From Hahella sp. CCB-MM4 (GTDB lineage: Bacteria; Pseudomonadota; Gammaproteobacteria; Pseudomonadales; Oleiphilaceae), in assembly GCF_002260525.1 (NCBI RefSeq), contig NZ_MRYI01000006.1:62001-126000 (forward strand): a DNA stretch of 64,000 nt, given 5' to 3'. Under the pieces are notes generated by a model. The model made no database searches and had not been told where the DNA came from. It saw only the letters and a list, made by a program, of their open reading frames with translations. This document shows, one piece after another, positions 34,979 through 44,792 of the stretch. The translations under genes were made by a program, and so were the position numbers. The first letter of the stretch is position 1. The number at the start of each line of letters is the position of its first letter.

Positions 34979-36403
34979 TTAAACCGCACGGGCCAGCTGT
35001 TCATCGACATCGATACCGCAATCTCTCATTCGAGCGATTTTGTATCTCAGGGTGCGGGGAGAGATTCCCAGCTTCTCCGCCACTCGATTGCGACGACCGC
35101 CTTCGCTCTTCAACGTATCCAGGATGATTTGAAATTCCCGCATCTTCATTTCCTGCCCCAAACCACTGGCGTCATCCTCTTCCAGTGACATCCCCTCATC
35201 GGAGTTGTCATCGGATCGGACTGACGACATATCGGTGCGAAGCTCATACCCCATCATGGCGGAGTCCAGACCTGCGCCTTCCAGACACAGATCTGCAGCG
35301 GTAATCACACCGCTCTGCTGAAGAATCAGCGCTCTCTGCACCGCATTGTCCAGCTCACGAACATTGCCCGGCCAGTCGTGAGACATCAGCACCTTCCTGG
35401 CACTGTCATCAAAACGGACAAATGACAACTTCATCTTACGGGCATGATTCGCCAGCAGGTGCCCAGCCAATGGAACAATATCGTCACGACGAGCCCGCAA
35501 AGGCTGCCAGGCAATTGGAAATACCGACAGCCGGTAATATAGATCTTCCCGGAACCGGCCTTCCTGAACGTAGGTTTTGAGATCACGGTTCGTGGTGGCT
35601 AACACCCGGACATCCAATTGAATACTCTTACGGCCGCCAATCCTCTCCACCTCTCTCTCCTGAAGGACCCGCAACAGTTTAGCCTGCAGTCCCATATCCA
35701 TTTCCGAGACTTCATCCAGTAACAAAGTACCGCCATTCGCCTGCTCAAATTTCCCCGGCATACTGGCATGCGCACCGGTGAATGCCCCTTTTTCATGACC
35801 AAACAGCATGGCTTCCAGCATATTTTCCGGAATCGCAGCACAATTAATGGCAATAAACGGCGCATTTCTGCGAGAGGACTTCTGATGGATGTAGCGGGCC
35901 AATACCTCTTTACCGGTACCGCTCTCCCCTGAAATCAGGACAGTGGAATCGGTTCTCGCCACCCGTTGCGCAAGCTGGAATATCCGCTTGCTGTTGATAT
36001 CCACAGCCACCGGCTCATCTTTCGTTGTTTCACCGCTGATCTTGCCCAGGTATTTTTCCAGAGTGGAGACCAATGCTTCTGATTCAAAAGGCTTCACCAT
36101 GTAATCCACAGCACCTTTCTGCATGGCAGCCACAGCCTGACTGATCTGACCATAAGCCGTCATCAGCAGAACCGGCACTCCGGGATACTGACGACGGATA
36201 TCTTCCATCAATTCAAATCCGTTCATACCCGGCATATTCACATCGCTGACCACCATATCGACGGTTTTCTGCTCCAGGACCGCGAGAGCCTCTTTTGCCG
36301 AGTCCACTCCGATATAGTCATAGCCATGAATCTCCAGGGTGGTGGTCAAAGCGTCCAACAACTCCAGATCATCTTCCACAATTAATACGGTTGATTTATT
36401 CAT
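34979..36403 (-). CDS. fleR: Sigma-54-dependent response regulator FleR
   Basis: A 474-residue NtrC-type activator. The receiver (1-120) has D54 in VVSDVNMPGMNG. The AAA+ domain has [15 protein letters not shown], the GAFTGA loop that contacts sigma-54 and GTLLLDEVSEMDM. A Fis-type helix-turn-helix ends the protein (RVAEKLGISPRTLRYKIARM). It is phosphorylated by FleS and switches on middle flagellar genes such as fliE. ATG 36403 is used because GGGAGAG lies five bases upstream. Confidence 0.96.
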   Translation of the reverse strand: MNKSTVLIVEDDLELLDALTTTLEIHGYDYIGVDSAKEALAVLEQKTVDMVVSDVNMPGMNGFELMEDIRRQYPGVPVLLMTAYGQISQAVAAMQKGAVDYMVKPFESEALVSTLEKYLGKISGETTKDEPVAVDINSKRIFQLAQRVARTDSTVLISGESGTGKEVLARYIHQKSSRRNAPFIAINCAAIPENMLEAMLFGHEKGAFTGAHASMPGKFEQANGGTLLLDEVSEMDMGLQAKLLRVLQEREVERIGGRKSIQLDVRVLATTNRDLKTYVQEGRFREDLYYRLSVFPIAWQPLRARRDDIVPLAGHLLANHARKMKLSFVRFDDSARKVLMSHDWPGNVRELDNAVQRALILQQSGVITAADLCLEGAGLDSAMMGYELRTDMSSVRSDDNSDEGMSLEEDDASGLGQEMKMREFQIILDTLKSEGGRRNRVAEKLGISPRTLRYKIARMRDCGIDVDEQLARAV

Positions 36404-36447
36404 GGGTTCTCTCCCGGGTATCAAAATTCTTTTTCAATCCTGTTGTC

Positions 36448-36489
36448 GTTTACGTCGGTCTCACTATTCAACAGACGTCATCTTCACTA
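36448..36489 (-). repeat. Degenerate repeat with TAGTG junctions after fleS
   Basis: On the minus strand TAGTGAAGATGACGT and TAGTGAGACCGACGT are about 23 bp apart, the first beginning with the fleS stop codon. GTG in the first TAGTG opens a seven-codon frame that ends at the second TAGTG, and a second short frame follows. Confidence 0.5.
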
Positions 36490-37752
36490 GACACCATCGC
36501 GGCGACTTACCGGTAACGTCAAAATGGCTCGGGCACCCCGCCCGCTTCCTTTCGACCCGATAAAGAACCTGCCATGATGTGCCTGTGCCACACTGTTGAC
36601 CACAGCCAGTCCCAGCCCGGTACCGTTTGATTTAGTGGTATAGAAAGCATCCATCAACCGCGCCGCCTGCCCAGGCTCAAAACCGGCACCATTGTCCCTG
36701 ACTTCAATGGAGGCGAAGCCCTGAACAGGAACACTGAAGTGCACTTCAACTAAGGGATTTTCAGCGGTGGAAAGCGCCTCACAGGCGTTATTGATGAGGT
36801 TAAGGAGCGCACCGATCATGGCATCCTTATTACACAGAAGTTCTGCCTCGACACCATCCGTATACCATTGGATAGAAAGGTTTTCCGGGCCTCTTACCGC
36901 TTCAGCCGCCTGCTTGGTTTGCTCAAACAGATAAGCCAGCCTGATGCGTTCGGCGATAGGTGAGTCACCTTTGGCAAACACCAACATGTCACGCACCTGC
37001 TGTTCCAGATGAGTAAGCCGCGACATCAATTTAGTGGCGCATTTAATTCTTAACGCCGGAGAAATTTCCTCTGACGCCAAATGACCTGCGTACAGCATTG
37101 CCGCCGACAGAGGCGTTCTGATCTGGTGGGCCAGAGATGCCACCATTTTCCCCATGGCGGAAAGGCGCTCGTTGCGCGCCAGCTGCGACTGCAGGTTGCG
37201 GGTCTCTGTCAGATCAGACAGCAGAATCAATTGACCAAAACCATTTTCCAATGAGCAAGTCTGAATATTCAGACGGCGTCCGTCTTTCAGGGACACTTCA
37301 TGCCCATCATCCGCTTTGGGAGAAAAGCAACGCTGGATAATATCCACCCAACGCTCACCACTTAAGGGTTCGCCCAACAGCCCCACAGCGGCAGGATTGC
37401 AGTCCTGCACAGTCCCCCGGGCATCCAGTACAACCACACCGGCAGGCAGAGCCTTCAGCAGAGTGGATAAACGGTCAGCCAACTTTTCTTTTTCCTCAAA
37501 CTCCGCCTGTCGGCGGCGACCAAGGATTCTTAATTCATCTGCCAGTACACTGATACGACCGTTCAGTTCCGAGTAGGAACTTGATATCTCATCAGCGATA
37601 TCATCAAAAAGCGCGACTGCTCTGTCCATTTCCTGCTCAGGAGGCATCCCGGCAGAACTGACGGACATGTTGCCCTTATAGGATTTGAGAGAATGTAGTA
37701 CTGCAACATTCGACTCGGCCCCATCGGCGGATACTGCTTTTGGTAAACTCAT
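36487..37752 (-). CDS. fleS: Sensor histidine kinase FleS
   Basis: A 421-residue soluble kinase with no membrane segment. A coiled coil (about 45-100) is followed by a PAS domain (about 100-190; GVVVLDARGTVQDCNPAAVGLLG), a HisKA helix with H209 in SLAHQIRTPLSAAMLYAGHL and a GHKL ATPase (LINNACEAL, DNGAGFEPG, TGLGLAVVN). It phosphorylates FleR; the signal is thought to be an internal assembly cue. ATG 37752 was chosen because GGGGA lies six bases upstream; two earlier in-frame starts are weaker. Confidence 0.95.
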   Translation of the reverse strand: MSLPKAVSADGAESNVAVLHSLKSYKGNMSVSSAGMPPEQEMDRAVALFDDIADEISSSYSELNGRISVLADELRILGRRRQAEFEEKEKLADRLSTLLKALPAGVVVLDARGTVQDCNPAAVGLLGEPLSGERWVDIIQRCFSPKADDGHEVSLKDGRRLNIQTCSLENGFGQLILLSDLTETRNLQSQLARNERLSAMGKMVASLAHQIRTPLSAAMLYAGHLASEEISPALRIKCATKLMSRLTHLEQQVRDMLVFAKGDSPIAERIRLAYLFEQTKQAAEAVRGPENLSIQWYTDGVEAELLCNKDAMIGALLNLINNACEALSTAENPLVEVHFSVPVQGFASIEVRDNGAGFEPGQAARLMDAFYTTKSNGTGLGLAVVNSVAQAHHGRFFIGSKGSGRGARAILTLPVSRRDGV

Positions 37753-37813
37753 AAGGTTCCCCAACATTTCTGATGATGAATCTTTGACACACAAAGACGC
37801 GTTACCTGCAGTC

Positions 37814-37830
37814 AATCACAGATCGTGCCA
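37814..37830 (-). promoter_or_regulatory. Possible sigma-54 promoter of fleSR
   Basis: The minus strand reads TGGCACGATCTGTGATT. The -24 element TGGCACG is perfect, but the -12 element has GA where GC is expected. A second candidate with a correct GG-N10-GC lies at 37923-37936 (TTGGCTGACTCTCAGC) with a poorer -24 element. fleSR is FleQ- and sigma-54-dependent in Pseudomonas. Confidence 0.4.
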
Positions 37831-38021
37831 TCTGAAATATTTTCTTTTTATTCAGCGATATAGGGGCAGCAAAGAATGAGGGGCGGCGGTTTTTTGACGC
37901 CAAGAGAGGAGCAAATACAAAAGCTGAGAGTCAGCCAACCGACTGCTGGAAATGAATGGAACTAAGGCTATCGATACCATGAATGCAGAGCATTCACAGA
38001 GACCAAGAGCCTTATCGGAAA

Positions 38022-39458
38022 TCACTCGGAAGCATTCAGATTATACTTCCGTACTTTTTCAACCAAAGTGGTCCGCCGAATATGCAAACGCTCTGCGGCT
38101 CTGGCCACAACACCTCCGGCTTCATCAAGCGCCTGACGAATAAGATCCTTTTCCAGATTGGCAAGATAGTCTTTCAAATCCAATCCATTCACAGGTAACA
38201 CGGCAGGACTGTTGAGCCCGACCAGTCCTGGTTCGCCCTGGGGCATATCCCCGAGATCCGCGAGATCTTCCTCGTCATCATCAATATGCCGGAATTTTGC
38301 CGGAAGCTCATGGACTCCAACCACCCCATAGGGATTCATGATGGCAAGCCGCTCAACCAGATTGGCCAGTTCACGCACATTGCCCTGCCATTCATGCCGA
38401 CAAAGACTGAGAATCGCGGCAGAATTAAAGCGGATGGATCCACGCTTCTCCTTCTCCATTCTGGAAATCAGCTCATTGATCAGTAAAGGAACATCCTCCG
38501 CTCTCTCTCGGAGAGGAGGCATGTCTATTGGAAAAACATTCAGGCGATAGTACAAATCCTCCCTGAAATCCCCTTTTTCAATCATTTCATCCAGGTTTTT
38601 ATGAGTGGCGGCAATAATTCTCACATTCGCTTCAATGGTCTTACTACTACCTACCCGCTCAAAAGTACGCTCCTGCAAGACACGCAGAATCTTGACCTGC
38701 ATGTGCAAGGGCATATCCCCGATCTCATCCAGAAACAGAGTTCCACCCTGCGCAAGCTCAAAGCGCCCTACCCGGGAGGTTATAGCGCCGGTAAAAGCCC
38801 CTTTCTCATGACCGAAGAGTTCACTTTCAAGCAGTTCTGCCGGGATGGCACCACAGTTAACGGGAACAAAAGGTTCATTGCGACGATGAGAGTTATAGTG
38901 GAGATTCCTGGCGACGACTTCTTTACCGGTTCCGGACTCACCCGTAATCAACACACTGACTTCTTTATCCGCGACCTGGGACATCAATTCACGGACTTTC
39001 TGAATACTACGACTGGTACCCACCAGGCTTCTGAACAACAAAATTTCCCTTTGCTGCCCACGACCACGGTTAGCGGCGTACTGATCACGATATACCTGGG
39101 CCCGATACAGACAATCCATAAACTTGTTATACAGGGGGGGCATTTCCAATTGGGCGATAATCTTCCGTCGGAATGTTTCATCAAGATCATCCAGATCCGC
39201 TTCCCCCAATAACAGGACGGGAAGTCCGGCATCCCACTCGTGAAATTGCGTCAGCAATGATGAAAACTCATTACACTGACTATCAAGGAGAACCACCCCG
39301 ACCTCTGCACTCTCCTCTGTGTTTTTCGATGTCTCTTCCTGCCAGCCTGCTGCATCACAGGAAAGACAAATCTCACCTAAAAATTCGAGGATAATCTGGA
39401 TGGCCTGACGGCGTTCCGAATCATTGCTTACCAATAGAACTTTGGTTTCTTTATTCAT
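38022..39458 (-). CDS. fleQ: Flagellar master regulator FleQ
   Basis: A 478-residue sigma-54 activator that tops the flagellar cascade and responds to c-di-GMP. The N-terminal REC-like domain is degenerate, with SND in place of the acidic pocket. LFRSLVG at 141-147 is the c-di-GMP contact segment known from P. aeruginosa. The AAA+ domain has GESGTGKE (173-180) and GAFTGA (220-225), so sigma-54 contact is intact. A Fis-type helix-turn-helix ends it ([18 protein letters not shown]). ATG 39458 gives MNKETKVLL, matching the family; an ATG 12 codons upstream is in frame. Confidence 0.96.
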   Translation of the reverse strand: MNKETKVLLVSNDSERRQAIQIILEFLGEICLSCDAAGWQEETSKNTEESAEVGVVLLDSQCNEFSSLLTQFHEWDAGLPVLLLGEADLDDLDETFRRKIIAQLEMPPLYNKFMDCLYRAQVYRDQYAANRGRGQQREILLFRSLVGTSRSIQKVRELMSQVADKEVSVLITGESGTGKEVVARNLHYNSHRRNEPFVPVNCGAIPAELLESELFGHEKGAFTGAITSRVGRFELAQGGTLFLDEIGDMPLHMQVKILRVLQERTFERVGSSKTIEANVRIIAATHKNLDEMIEKGDFREDLYYRLNVFPIDMPPLRERAEDVPLLINELISRMEKEKRGSIRFNSAAILSLCRHEWQGNVRELANLVERLAIMNPYGVVGVHELPAKFRHIDDDEEDLADLGDMPQGEPGLVGLNSPAVLPVNGLDLKDYLANLEKDLIRQALDEAGGVVARAAERLHIRRTTLVEKVRKYNLNASE

Positions 39459-39521
39459 TGATGTCGTTTTTATTTCCCGGCTTTGCAGGACCATTGAAGG
39501 CTGCTGTTTTTATTTCTGGGA

Positions 39522-39550
39522 ATTAAAGTATGAAAATGGAGTTGGGTCAA
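39522..39550 (-). promoter_or_regulatory. Sigma-70 promoter of fleQ
   Basis: On the minus strand TTGACC and TTTAAT are separated by 17 bases, five of six matches each. It predicts a transcript starting near 39515, about 57 bases before the fleQ ATG at 39458. Confidence 0.7.
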
Positions 39551-39707
39551 ATAAATGACGCTTCTTCCCGTCCAGGCTGGTCAAAAGGTAGTCGCATTCA
39601 AAAAACCGTCACTTGAAACCGCCATCCGGAAAGTAACTGAGTATCTGCGACGGAGAATTCTTCCGGCCCCCATAACAGCATGGTGGCCCTTAGACTTGAG
39701 AACGACC

Positions 39708-40001
39708 TTAAAGCTTCGACGAATCCAGATAGGATTTCGCCGCCCTATAGCTTTTCTGCATGGATGACAGCTCCTGAGCGGACTCTCCCTGGCGGCTTTG
39801 CATTCTGGCCACTGCCGTAGCATAGAACTGCTGAATGTCGTTCAGCTGCGCTCTGACGGCTTCACGGCTCTCGTCCGTCACAGACTCAAGAGCTTTACCA
39901 ACAACATCACGAACGATCTCATCCATTGCAGCAATCTGGTGCCACTGCTCCTCCCGGACCAGAGACTCGATCTTTTCTCTTAGAACACTGAGTTCACTCA
40001 T
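39708..40001 (-). CDS. fliT: FliT-like flagellar chaperone (FleP position)
   Basis: A 97-residue all-helical protein, with ELSVLREKIESLVREEQWHQI at the start and a long second helix containing LNDIQQFYATAVARMQ. It lies directly upstream of fleQ, where Pseudomonas has fleP (fliT-like) after fliD and fliS. FliT binds the filament cap FliD as an export chaperone. The call rests on size, helical pattern and position. ATG 40001 has AGG six bases upstream. No fliD or fliS accompanies it here. Confidence 0.6.
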   Translation of the reverse strand: MSELSVLREKIESLVREEQWHQIAAMDEIVRDVVGKALESVTDESREAVRAQLNDIQQFYATAVARMQSRQGESAQELSSMQKSYRAAKSYLDSSKL

Positions 40002-40051
40002 GAGATGCCTATCATTTTCCAAGGTAATTTATAAACCATTACGGCTAACAT

Positions 40052-40085
40052 AAAAAAAAGGCCCTGGAATTACCAGAGCCTTTTA
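40052..40085 (-). terminator. Terminator after oadB
   Basis: On the minus strand a stem of AAAAGGCTCTGG and CCAGGGCCTTTT with a TAATT loop is followed by a run of T. It begins 15 bases after the oadB stop codon and separates the oad operon from fliT-fleQ. Confidence 0.85.
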
Positions 40086-40100
40086 GGATTGTGCATAGGA

Positions 40101-41426
40101 TCAGCCAAGGAACTTGATCATGATCCCCGCTGCGACAGCCGAGCCGATAACACCAGCCACGTTCGGTCCCATCGCATGCATCAGCAAGAAGTTCTGTGGG
40201 TTCGCTTCCAATCCCACTTTGTTGGACACACGCGCTGCCATTGGAACAGCAGATACGCCCGCAGAACCGATTAGAGGGTTCACTTTATGGTGGCTCAAGA
40301 TATTCATCAGCTTGGCCATCAGTACACCCGAAGCAGTCCCCACGCAGAATGCTGCCAGACCAAGCACCAGGATACCCAGAGTTTGTATATCCAGGAATTT
40401 ATCGGCGGATAGCTTACTACCTACAGACAGCCCCAGAACGATGGTAACAATGTTGATCAGAGCGTTCTGAGCCGTATCACTCAGACGATCCACCACACCA
40501 GATTCCCGCATCAGGTTACCCAGACAGAACATCCCAAGTAGAGGCGCAGCATCCGGCAGGAACAGAGCCACCAGTACCAGAAGTATAATCGGGAAGAAGA
40601 TCTTCTCGGTACGACTGACATGACGCAACTGTTCCATTTTCATCTTGCGCTCTTCAGCGGTGGTCAACGCCTTCATTATTGGTGGCTGAATCAGCGGCAC
40701 CAATGCCATGTAGGAGTATGCCGCTACCGCGATAGCACCCAAGAGGTGTGGAGACAGCAAAGTCGCTACGTAGATCGAAGTCGGACCATCTGCCCCACCG
40801 ATGATACCAATGGCTGCCGCTTCCTTAATGGTAAACGGAATCATACCTGAGGCATCCAGCGCTGCTGCACCAAGGATGGTACCGAAGATACCGAACTGGG
40901 CAGCCGCCCCCAACAACAAGGTGCGAGGATTCGCCAGCAAAGGTCCGAAGTCGGTCATGGCACCAACACCCATGAAGATCAACAAGGGAGCTACACCACT
41001 CATGATCGCCACTGAGAAGAATTGATAGAGCATGCCATGAGCGTAACCCATATCAAGAGCTGCAAAAGTCACCGCTTCATGCATCGCTGATGCAGACCCT
41101 TTATAGGCCAGCAGCAACTCATGCCTCAGAGATTCAGTGATAGTTGCAGCACTGTCGAAGGGAACATGCAGCGCAGCGGCGATATTGGCCAACTGATCCG
41201 CATTCCCAAGATGTATCGCATTCTCCACAGCCGACATTGCCAGCCCGGCTTCAGGGATATTTGCCAGCAGACCACCAAAGCCGATGGGCAACAACAACAG
41301 TGGCTCAAAGCCTTTGCGAATTGCCAGAAACAGCAATGCAAGACAGATCACCATCATCAGGGCCTGGCCCCATTGCAGGTTGTATAGCCCGCTACCAAAA
41401 AACAGTTTGGACAAACCTTCCATCAT
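40101..41426 (-). CDS. oadB: Oxaloacetate decarboxylase beta subunit
   Basis: A 441-residue membrane protein with about nine to eleven helices that decarboxylates carboxybiotin and pumps Na+ out. Family motifs are [35 protein letters not shown] with the ion-binding Asp, and [20 protein letters not shown] at the end. The start codon ATG 41426 has AAGGAG nine bases upstream; a second ATG follows at once. It lies 13 bases after oadA and is the last gene before a terminator. Confidence 0.96.
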   Translation of the reverse strand: MMEGLSKLFFGSGLYNLQWGQALMMVICLALLFLAIRKGFEPLLLLPIGFGGLLANIPEAGLAMSAVENAIHLGNADQLANIAAALHVPFDSAATITESLRHELLLAYKGSASAMHEAVTFAALDMGYAHGMLYQFFSVAIMSGVAPLLIFMGVGAMTDFGPLLANPRTLLLGAAAQFGIFGTILGAAALDASGMIPFTIKEAAAIGIIGGADGPTSIYVATLLSPHLLGAIAVAAYSYMALVPLIQPPIMKALTTAEERKMKMEQLRHVSRTEKIFFPIILLVLVALFLPDAAPLLGMFCLGNLMRESGVVDRLSDTAQNALINIVTIVLGLSVGSKLSADKFLDIQTLGILVLGLAAFCVGTASGVLMAKLMNILSHHKVNPLIGSAGVSAVPMAARVSNKVGLEANPQNFLLMHAMGPNVAGVIGSAVAAGIMIKFLG

Positions 41427-41439
41427 AAGAGTCTACTCC

Positions 41440-43236
41440 TTAAGACAGAGTCATCAGGGTTTGACCAACGACGATGGCATCACCGGCCTTAACATCGATA
41501 CTGGCCACGGTACCCGCTTTAGGAGCGCGGATCTCTGTTTCCATTTTCATGGCTTCCAGAATCAGCAGCAGATCACCTTCCTGCACAGTGTGCCCGACTT
41601 GGGCAACCACCCGAACGATGGTTCCAGCCAATGGCGCCGTTACCGGTTCAGCAGGACCTGATGGTGCAGCTGCCGGTGCGGCAGGTGCAGCGGGAGCAGA
41701 TATAGCAGTACCGCCAGCCGGCGCCACAGCAGTAATATCACCACCTTCCGAAACCTCCGCAACATAGGTTTTACCGTTAACGGTAATGGTATAGGTTTCC
41801 GGTCCGCCTTTACCTGCAGATGCAGGCTTAACTTCTTCACCCGTCGGCACAGGTTCAAAGGCATCCGGATTATTGCGATTTTCCAGAAACTTCAAGCCAA
41901 CCTGTGGGAACAGTGCGTAGGTCAGAACATCATCCACTACGGCATCTGCCAGCTTAATTCCTTTCTCTTTGGCGAGATTCGTCAATTCAGCGGTCAGCTT
42001 GTCCATTTCCGGTTCAAGCAAGTCAGCCGGACGACAGGTAATTGGCTCAGCACCGTCCAGAACCCGATCCTGCAACTCCTTGTTATAAGGAGCAGGAGCA
42101 GAACCGTACTCACCCTTAAGCACACCTGCGGTTTCTTTGGAAATCGACTTATAGCGCTCACCGGTCATCACGTTAAGTACCGCCTGGGTACCGACGATTT
42201 GAGAGGTTGGAGTTACCAGAGGAATGAAGCCCAGATCTTTCCGCACCTTGGGAATTTCTTCCAGTACTGCGTCAATCTTGTCAGCAGCACCCTGCTCACG
42301 GAGTTGGTTTTCCATGTTGGTCAGCATTCCACCAGGAACCTGGGCCACCAGAATACGGGAATCAACGCCTCTCAGTGCACCCTCAAACTTGGCGTACTTC
42401 TTACGGACTTCGCGGAAGTATGCGGCGATTTCTTCCAGCAGATTGATATCCAGGCCCGTGTCACGATCAGTCCCTTCCAGAATAGCAACCAGCGCCTCTG
42501 TGGGAGAGTGACCGTATGTCATGCTCATAGATGAGATAGCGGCATCCACATTATCAATTCCGGCTTCAGCCGCCTTCAATGCAGTCGCTGTCGACATACC
42601 GGTAGTGGCATGGCACTGCATGTGAATGGGCACTGACACCTCTTTCTTCAGGCGGGTAACCAGTTCGTAAGCCACATAGGGCTTCAGCAATCCGGCCATA
42701 TCTTTGATGGCGATGGATTCTGCCCCCATGCTTTCAATGTTCTTCGCCAGGTCAATCCACATATCGATGGTATGAACCGGGCTGACTGTATAAGACAGTG
42801 TGCCTTGGGCATGCTTGCCTACTTTCAGAACCGCTTTGATCGCTGTTTCCAGGTTGCGGGGATCATTCATGGCGTCAAATACGCGAAACACATCAACACC
42901 GTTGTCGGCTGCGCGTTCCACGAACCGCTCAACAACGTCATCCGCATAATGTCGGTAGCCCAGAAGATTCTGACCACGCAGCAGCATCTGCTGCGGAGTA
43001 TTTGGCATAGCTTTCTTTAACTGGCGGATACGATCCCAGGGATCTTCTCCGAGATAGCGGATACAGGAGTCAAATGTTGCTCCCCCCCAGGATTCAAGTG
43101 ACCAGAAGCCAACTTTATCCAGCTTTTCCGCAATGGGAAGCATGTCGTCAAGACGCATACGGGTCGCCAACAAAGATTGGTGAGCGTCACGTAAAACAAC
43201 ATCCGTTATACCTAGGGGTTTTTTAGTCTCAGTCAT
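41440..43236 (-). CDS. oadA: Oxaloacetate decarboxylase alpha subunit (biotin)
   Basis: A 598-residue protein. The N-terminal carboxyltransferase barrel (about 5-270) begins [20 protein letters not shown] and has [11 protein letters not shown] metal ligands. A PYC_OADA domain follows (about 290-470). After an Ala/Pro linker comes the biotinyl domain with the lysine in [10 protein letters not shown] near the end. It transfers the carboxyl group from oxaloacetate to biotin. It lies 46 bases after oadG. Confidence 0.97.
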   Translation of the reverse strand: MTETKKPLGITDVVLRDAHQSLLATRMRLDDMLPIAEKLDKVGFWSLESWGGATFDSCIRYLGEDPWDRIRQLKKAMPNTPQQMLLRGQNLLGYRHYADDVVERFVERAADNGVDVFRVFDAMNDPRNLETAIKAVLKVGKHAQGTLSYTVSPVHTIDMWIDLAKNIESMGAESIAIKDMAGLLKPYVAYELVTRLKKEVSVPIHMQCHATTGMSTATALKAAEAGIDNVDAAISSMSMTYGHSPTEALVAILEGTDRDTGLDINLLEEIAAYFREVRKKYAKFEGALRGVDSRILVAQVPGGMLTNMENQLREQGAADKIDAVLEEIPKVRKDLGFIPLVTPTSQIVGTQAVLNVMTGERYKSISKETAGVLKGEYGSAPAPYNKELQDRVLDGAEPITCRPADLLEPEMDKLTAELTNLAKEKGIKLADAVVDDVLTYALFPQVGLKFLENRNNPDAFEPVPTGEEVKPASAGKGGPETYTITVNGKTYVAEVSEGGDITAVAPAGGTAISAPAAPAAPAAAPSGPAEPVTAPLAGTIVRVVAQVGHTVQEGDLLLILEAMKMETEIRAPKAGTVASIDVKAGDAIVVGQTLMTLS

Positions 43237-43282
43237 GGGTCTAGAGCCTTAGGGTCAAAGGTTTATTTTCGCGTTGCGACAC

Positions 43283-43537
43283 TCACTTCTTGTGGCGTGA
43301 GCGGTATTTAGCTACTGCGGCCGCGATAACGGCCATAACATCCTGGTCTATTTCAGAACCGGACTGCGCTGGCGCAGGGGCCGGTACAGATGCAGGCGCA
43401 GGCTGAGCCTCCGGGAAATATTTATTCACCAGTTTGGACATTAGCGATGTTGCAACGACCAGAATGGCCAGGAAAAGGAATACAAACCCCATCCCTACAA
43501 ACATCAGCGTAATGGCATCTTGGAACAAATTATTCAT
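43283..43537 (-). CDS. oadG: Oxaloacetate decarboxylase gamma subunit
   Basis: An 84-residue protein with one membrane helix (about 10-33, LMFVGMGFVFLFLAILVVATS), a Pro/Ala linker and the C-terminal AAVAKYRSRHKK, the zinc and alpha-subunit contact region of OadG. It opens the oadGAB operon, which forms a Na+-translocating pump; this fits a marine habit. Confidence 0.93.
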   Translation of the reverse strand: MNNLFQDAITLMFVGMGFVFLFLAILVVATSLMSKLVNKYFPEAQPAPASVPAPAPAQSGSEIDQDVMAVIAAAVAKYRSRHKK

Positions 43538-43841
43538 CTCGCACTACCTGTTATCTTCTTCTAGGCACACTGAAGCGGAAGTTCGAGCTCCCGTCAGCGT
43601 CATTTTTAGGGATTTACAAGACCTTGAGGAATGGCAAATCCCGATTAATGTACAGAGATGATGGCAGAATCGCAACCAAAGGAGGGACAAAATGAGAAAA
43701 AAGTTTACAATCTTGTCACATTTGTCAATACGTGATTATACGTATCGATAGACATACCAAGGCTATAACCTGTTTCGAGGCATTTTAAGCGCAGTAAGAA
43801 CTTGGGGGAATATATTTTTTGAAGATTTGAAAGAAAGGGAA
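43538..43841. other. 304-bp gap between the tRNA-Arg gene and oadG
   Basis: No gene is seen. On the minus strand it holds a candidate oadG promoter (43702-43728). The tRNA transcript also ends in this region, without a clear hairpin terminator. Confidence 0.45.
43702..43728 (-). promoter_or_regulatory. Candidate sigma-70 promoter of oadGAB
   Basis: On the minus strand a perfect TTGACA is followed after 15 bases by TAAACT. The -35 element is ideal but the spacing is two bases short, so this is tentative. Confidence 0.35.
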
Positions 43842-43918
43842 TGGCGCGCCAGGAAGGATTCGAACCTCCGACCGCCTGGTTCGTAGCCAGGTACTCTATC
43901 CAGCTGAGCTACTGGCGC
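43842..43918 (-). tRNA. tRNA-Arg (anticodon ACG), copy 2
   Basis: A 77-base cloverleaf with acceptor arms GCGCCAG and CTGGCGC, encoded CCA, the TTCGAAT T-loop and anticodon stem CCTGG around CTACGAA, giving ACG. It differs from the adjacent copy mainly in the acceptor stem. Confidence 0.95.
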
Positions 43919-43941
43919 ACAGAGTAAAGTCGTTTAGAAAA

Positions 43942-44018
43942 TGGCGCGCTCGGGAGGATTCGAACCTCCGACCGCCTGGTTCGTAGCCAGGTACTCTATC
44001 CAGCTGAGCTACGAGCGC
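43942..44018 (-). tRNA. tRNA-Arg (anticodon ACG), copy 1
   Basis: A 77-base cloverleaf, exactly 100 bases from the other tRNA-Arg. Acceptor arms are GCGCTCG and CGAGCGC with encoded CCA; the anticodon loop CTACGAA is the same. A tandem duplication with drift in the acceptor stem. Confidence 0.95.
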
Positions 44019-44070
44019 GCTGATCGTTTTTCTTGATAGTCACACCTTCGAAGAAGATGTGACTGAATCA

Positions 44071-44162
<92 letters not shown>

Positions 44163-44240
44163 GTAAAAACGCGGCGTATAATACCACGGTTATTATAAAA
44201 AGATAGAGTTAAATCGATAAAAATTGCAGAAAGTTTTCGA

Positions 44241-44444
44241 TTAATCGTCCTGATGGTCCGATTCACCGGCGTTAGGTGATTTTTCGCGCTGAATGCGCTG
44301 ATAAATCTCCTCACGGTGCACTGCAACCTCTTTCGGCGCATTAACACCAATACGGACTTGGTTACCTTTTACCCCCAAAACGGTTACAGTAACGTCGTCA
44401 CCCACCATCAAGGTTTCGCCAACACGGCGAGTCAAGATCAGCAT
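44241..44444 (-). CDS. csrA: Carbon storage regulator CsrA
   Basis: A 67-residue RNA-binding protein beginning [18 protein letters not shown], the CsrA/RsmA signature, with [18 protein letters not shown] as the second RNA-contact strand. It controls translation of carbon, biofilm and motility genes. ATG 44444 has AAGGAG six bases upstream. The order alaS-lysC-csrA-tRNA-Ser-tRNA-Arg is conserved in Pseudomonas relatives. The last dozen residues are acidic and variable, as in the family. Confidence 0.97.
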   Translation of the reverse strand: MLILTRRVGETLMVGDDVTVTVLGVKGNQVRIGVNAPKEVAVHREEIYQRIQREKSPNAGESDHQDD

Positions 44445-44792
44445 TTGAATCTCCTTAAAGATCGACCTATTCCAATCTACCCTTTGTCGCCGACCGGACT
44501 GAAACAACTTTCACTGCCACCGACAAACTACTGTTCCATTATGAGTATTGTCTAAATTCCATTTTTTTAAAGGGTATATTTTTTATTTAAGTAGAGAGTC
44601 ATCCTGATTTTGCCTTTTTTGACAAACGAATAAACTCCCCATTTCATTTTGGCCAGTCAGACCGGCCGGTTATTTGGAAGGCGATGGGCCTACTCCCGAA
44701 GAGGCAAACAACAATCCATCAACTTCCGCATCCGCGGTAGAACGAAGCCGCAGCCATTCTACCCAGCATTTCCCAGCATGACAAAAAGTCTT
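44445..44792. other. 348-bp gap between csrA and lysC
   Basis: It holds the csrA leader and presumably its promoters. On the minus strand the part 44520-44620 is very AT-rich. No convincing -35/-10 pair, hairpin terminator or small gene is seen. Confidence 0.4.
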
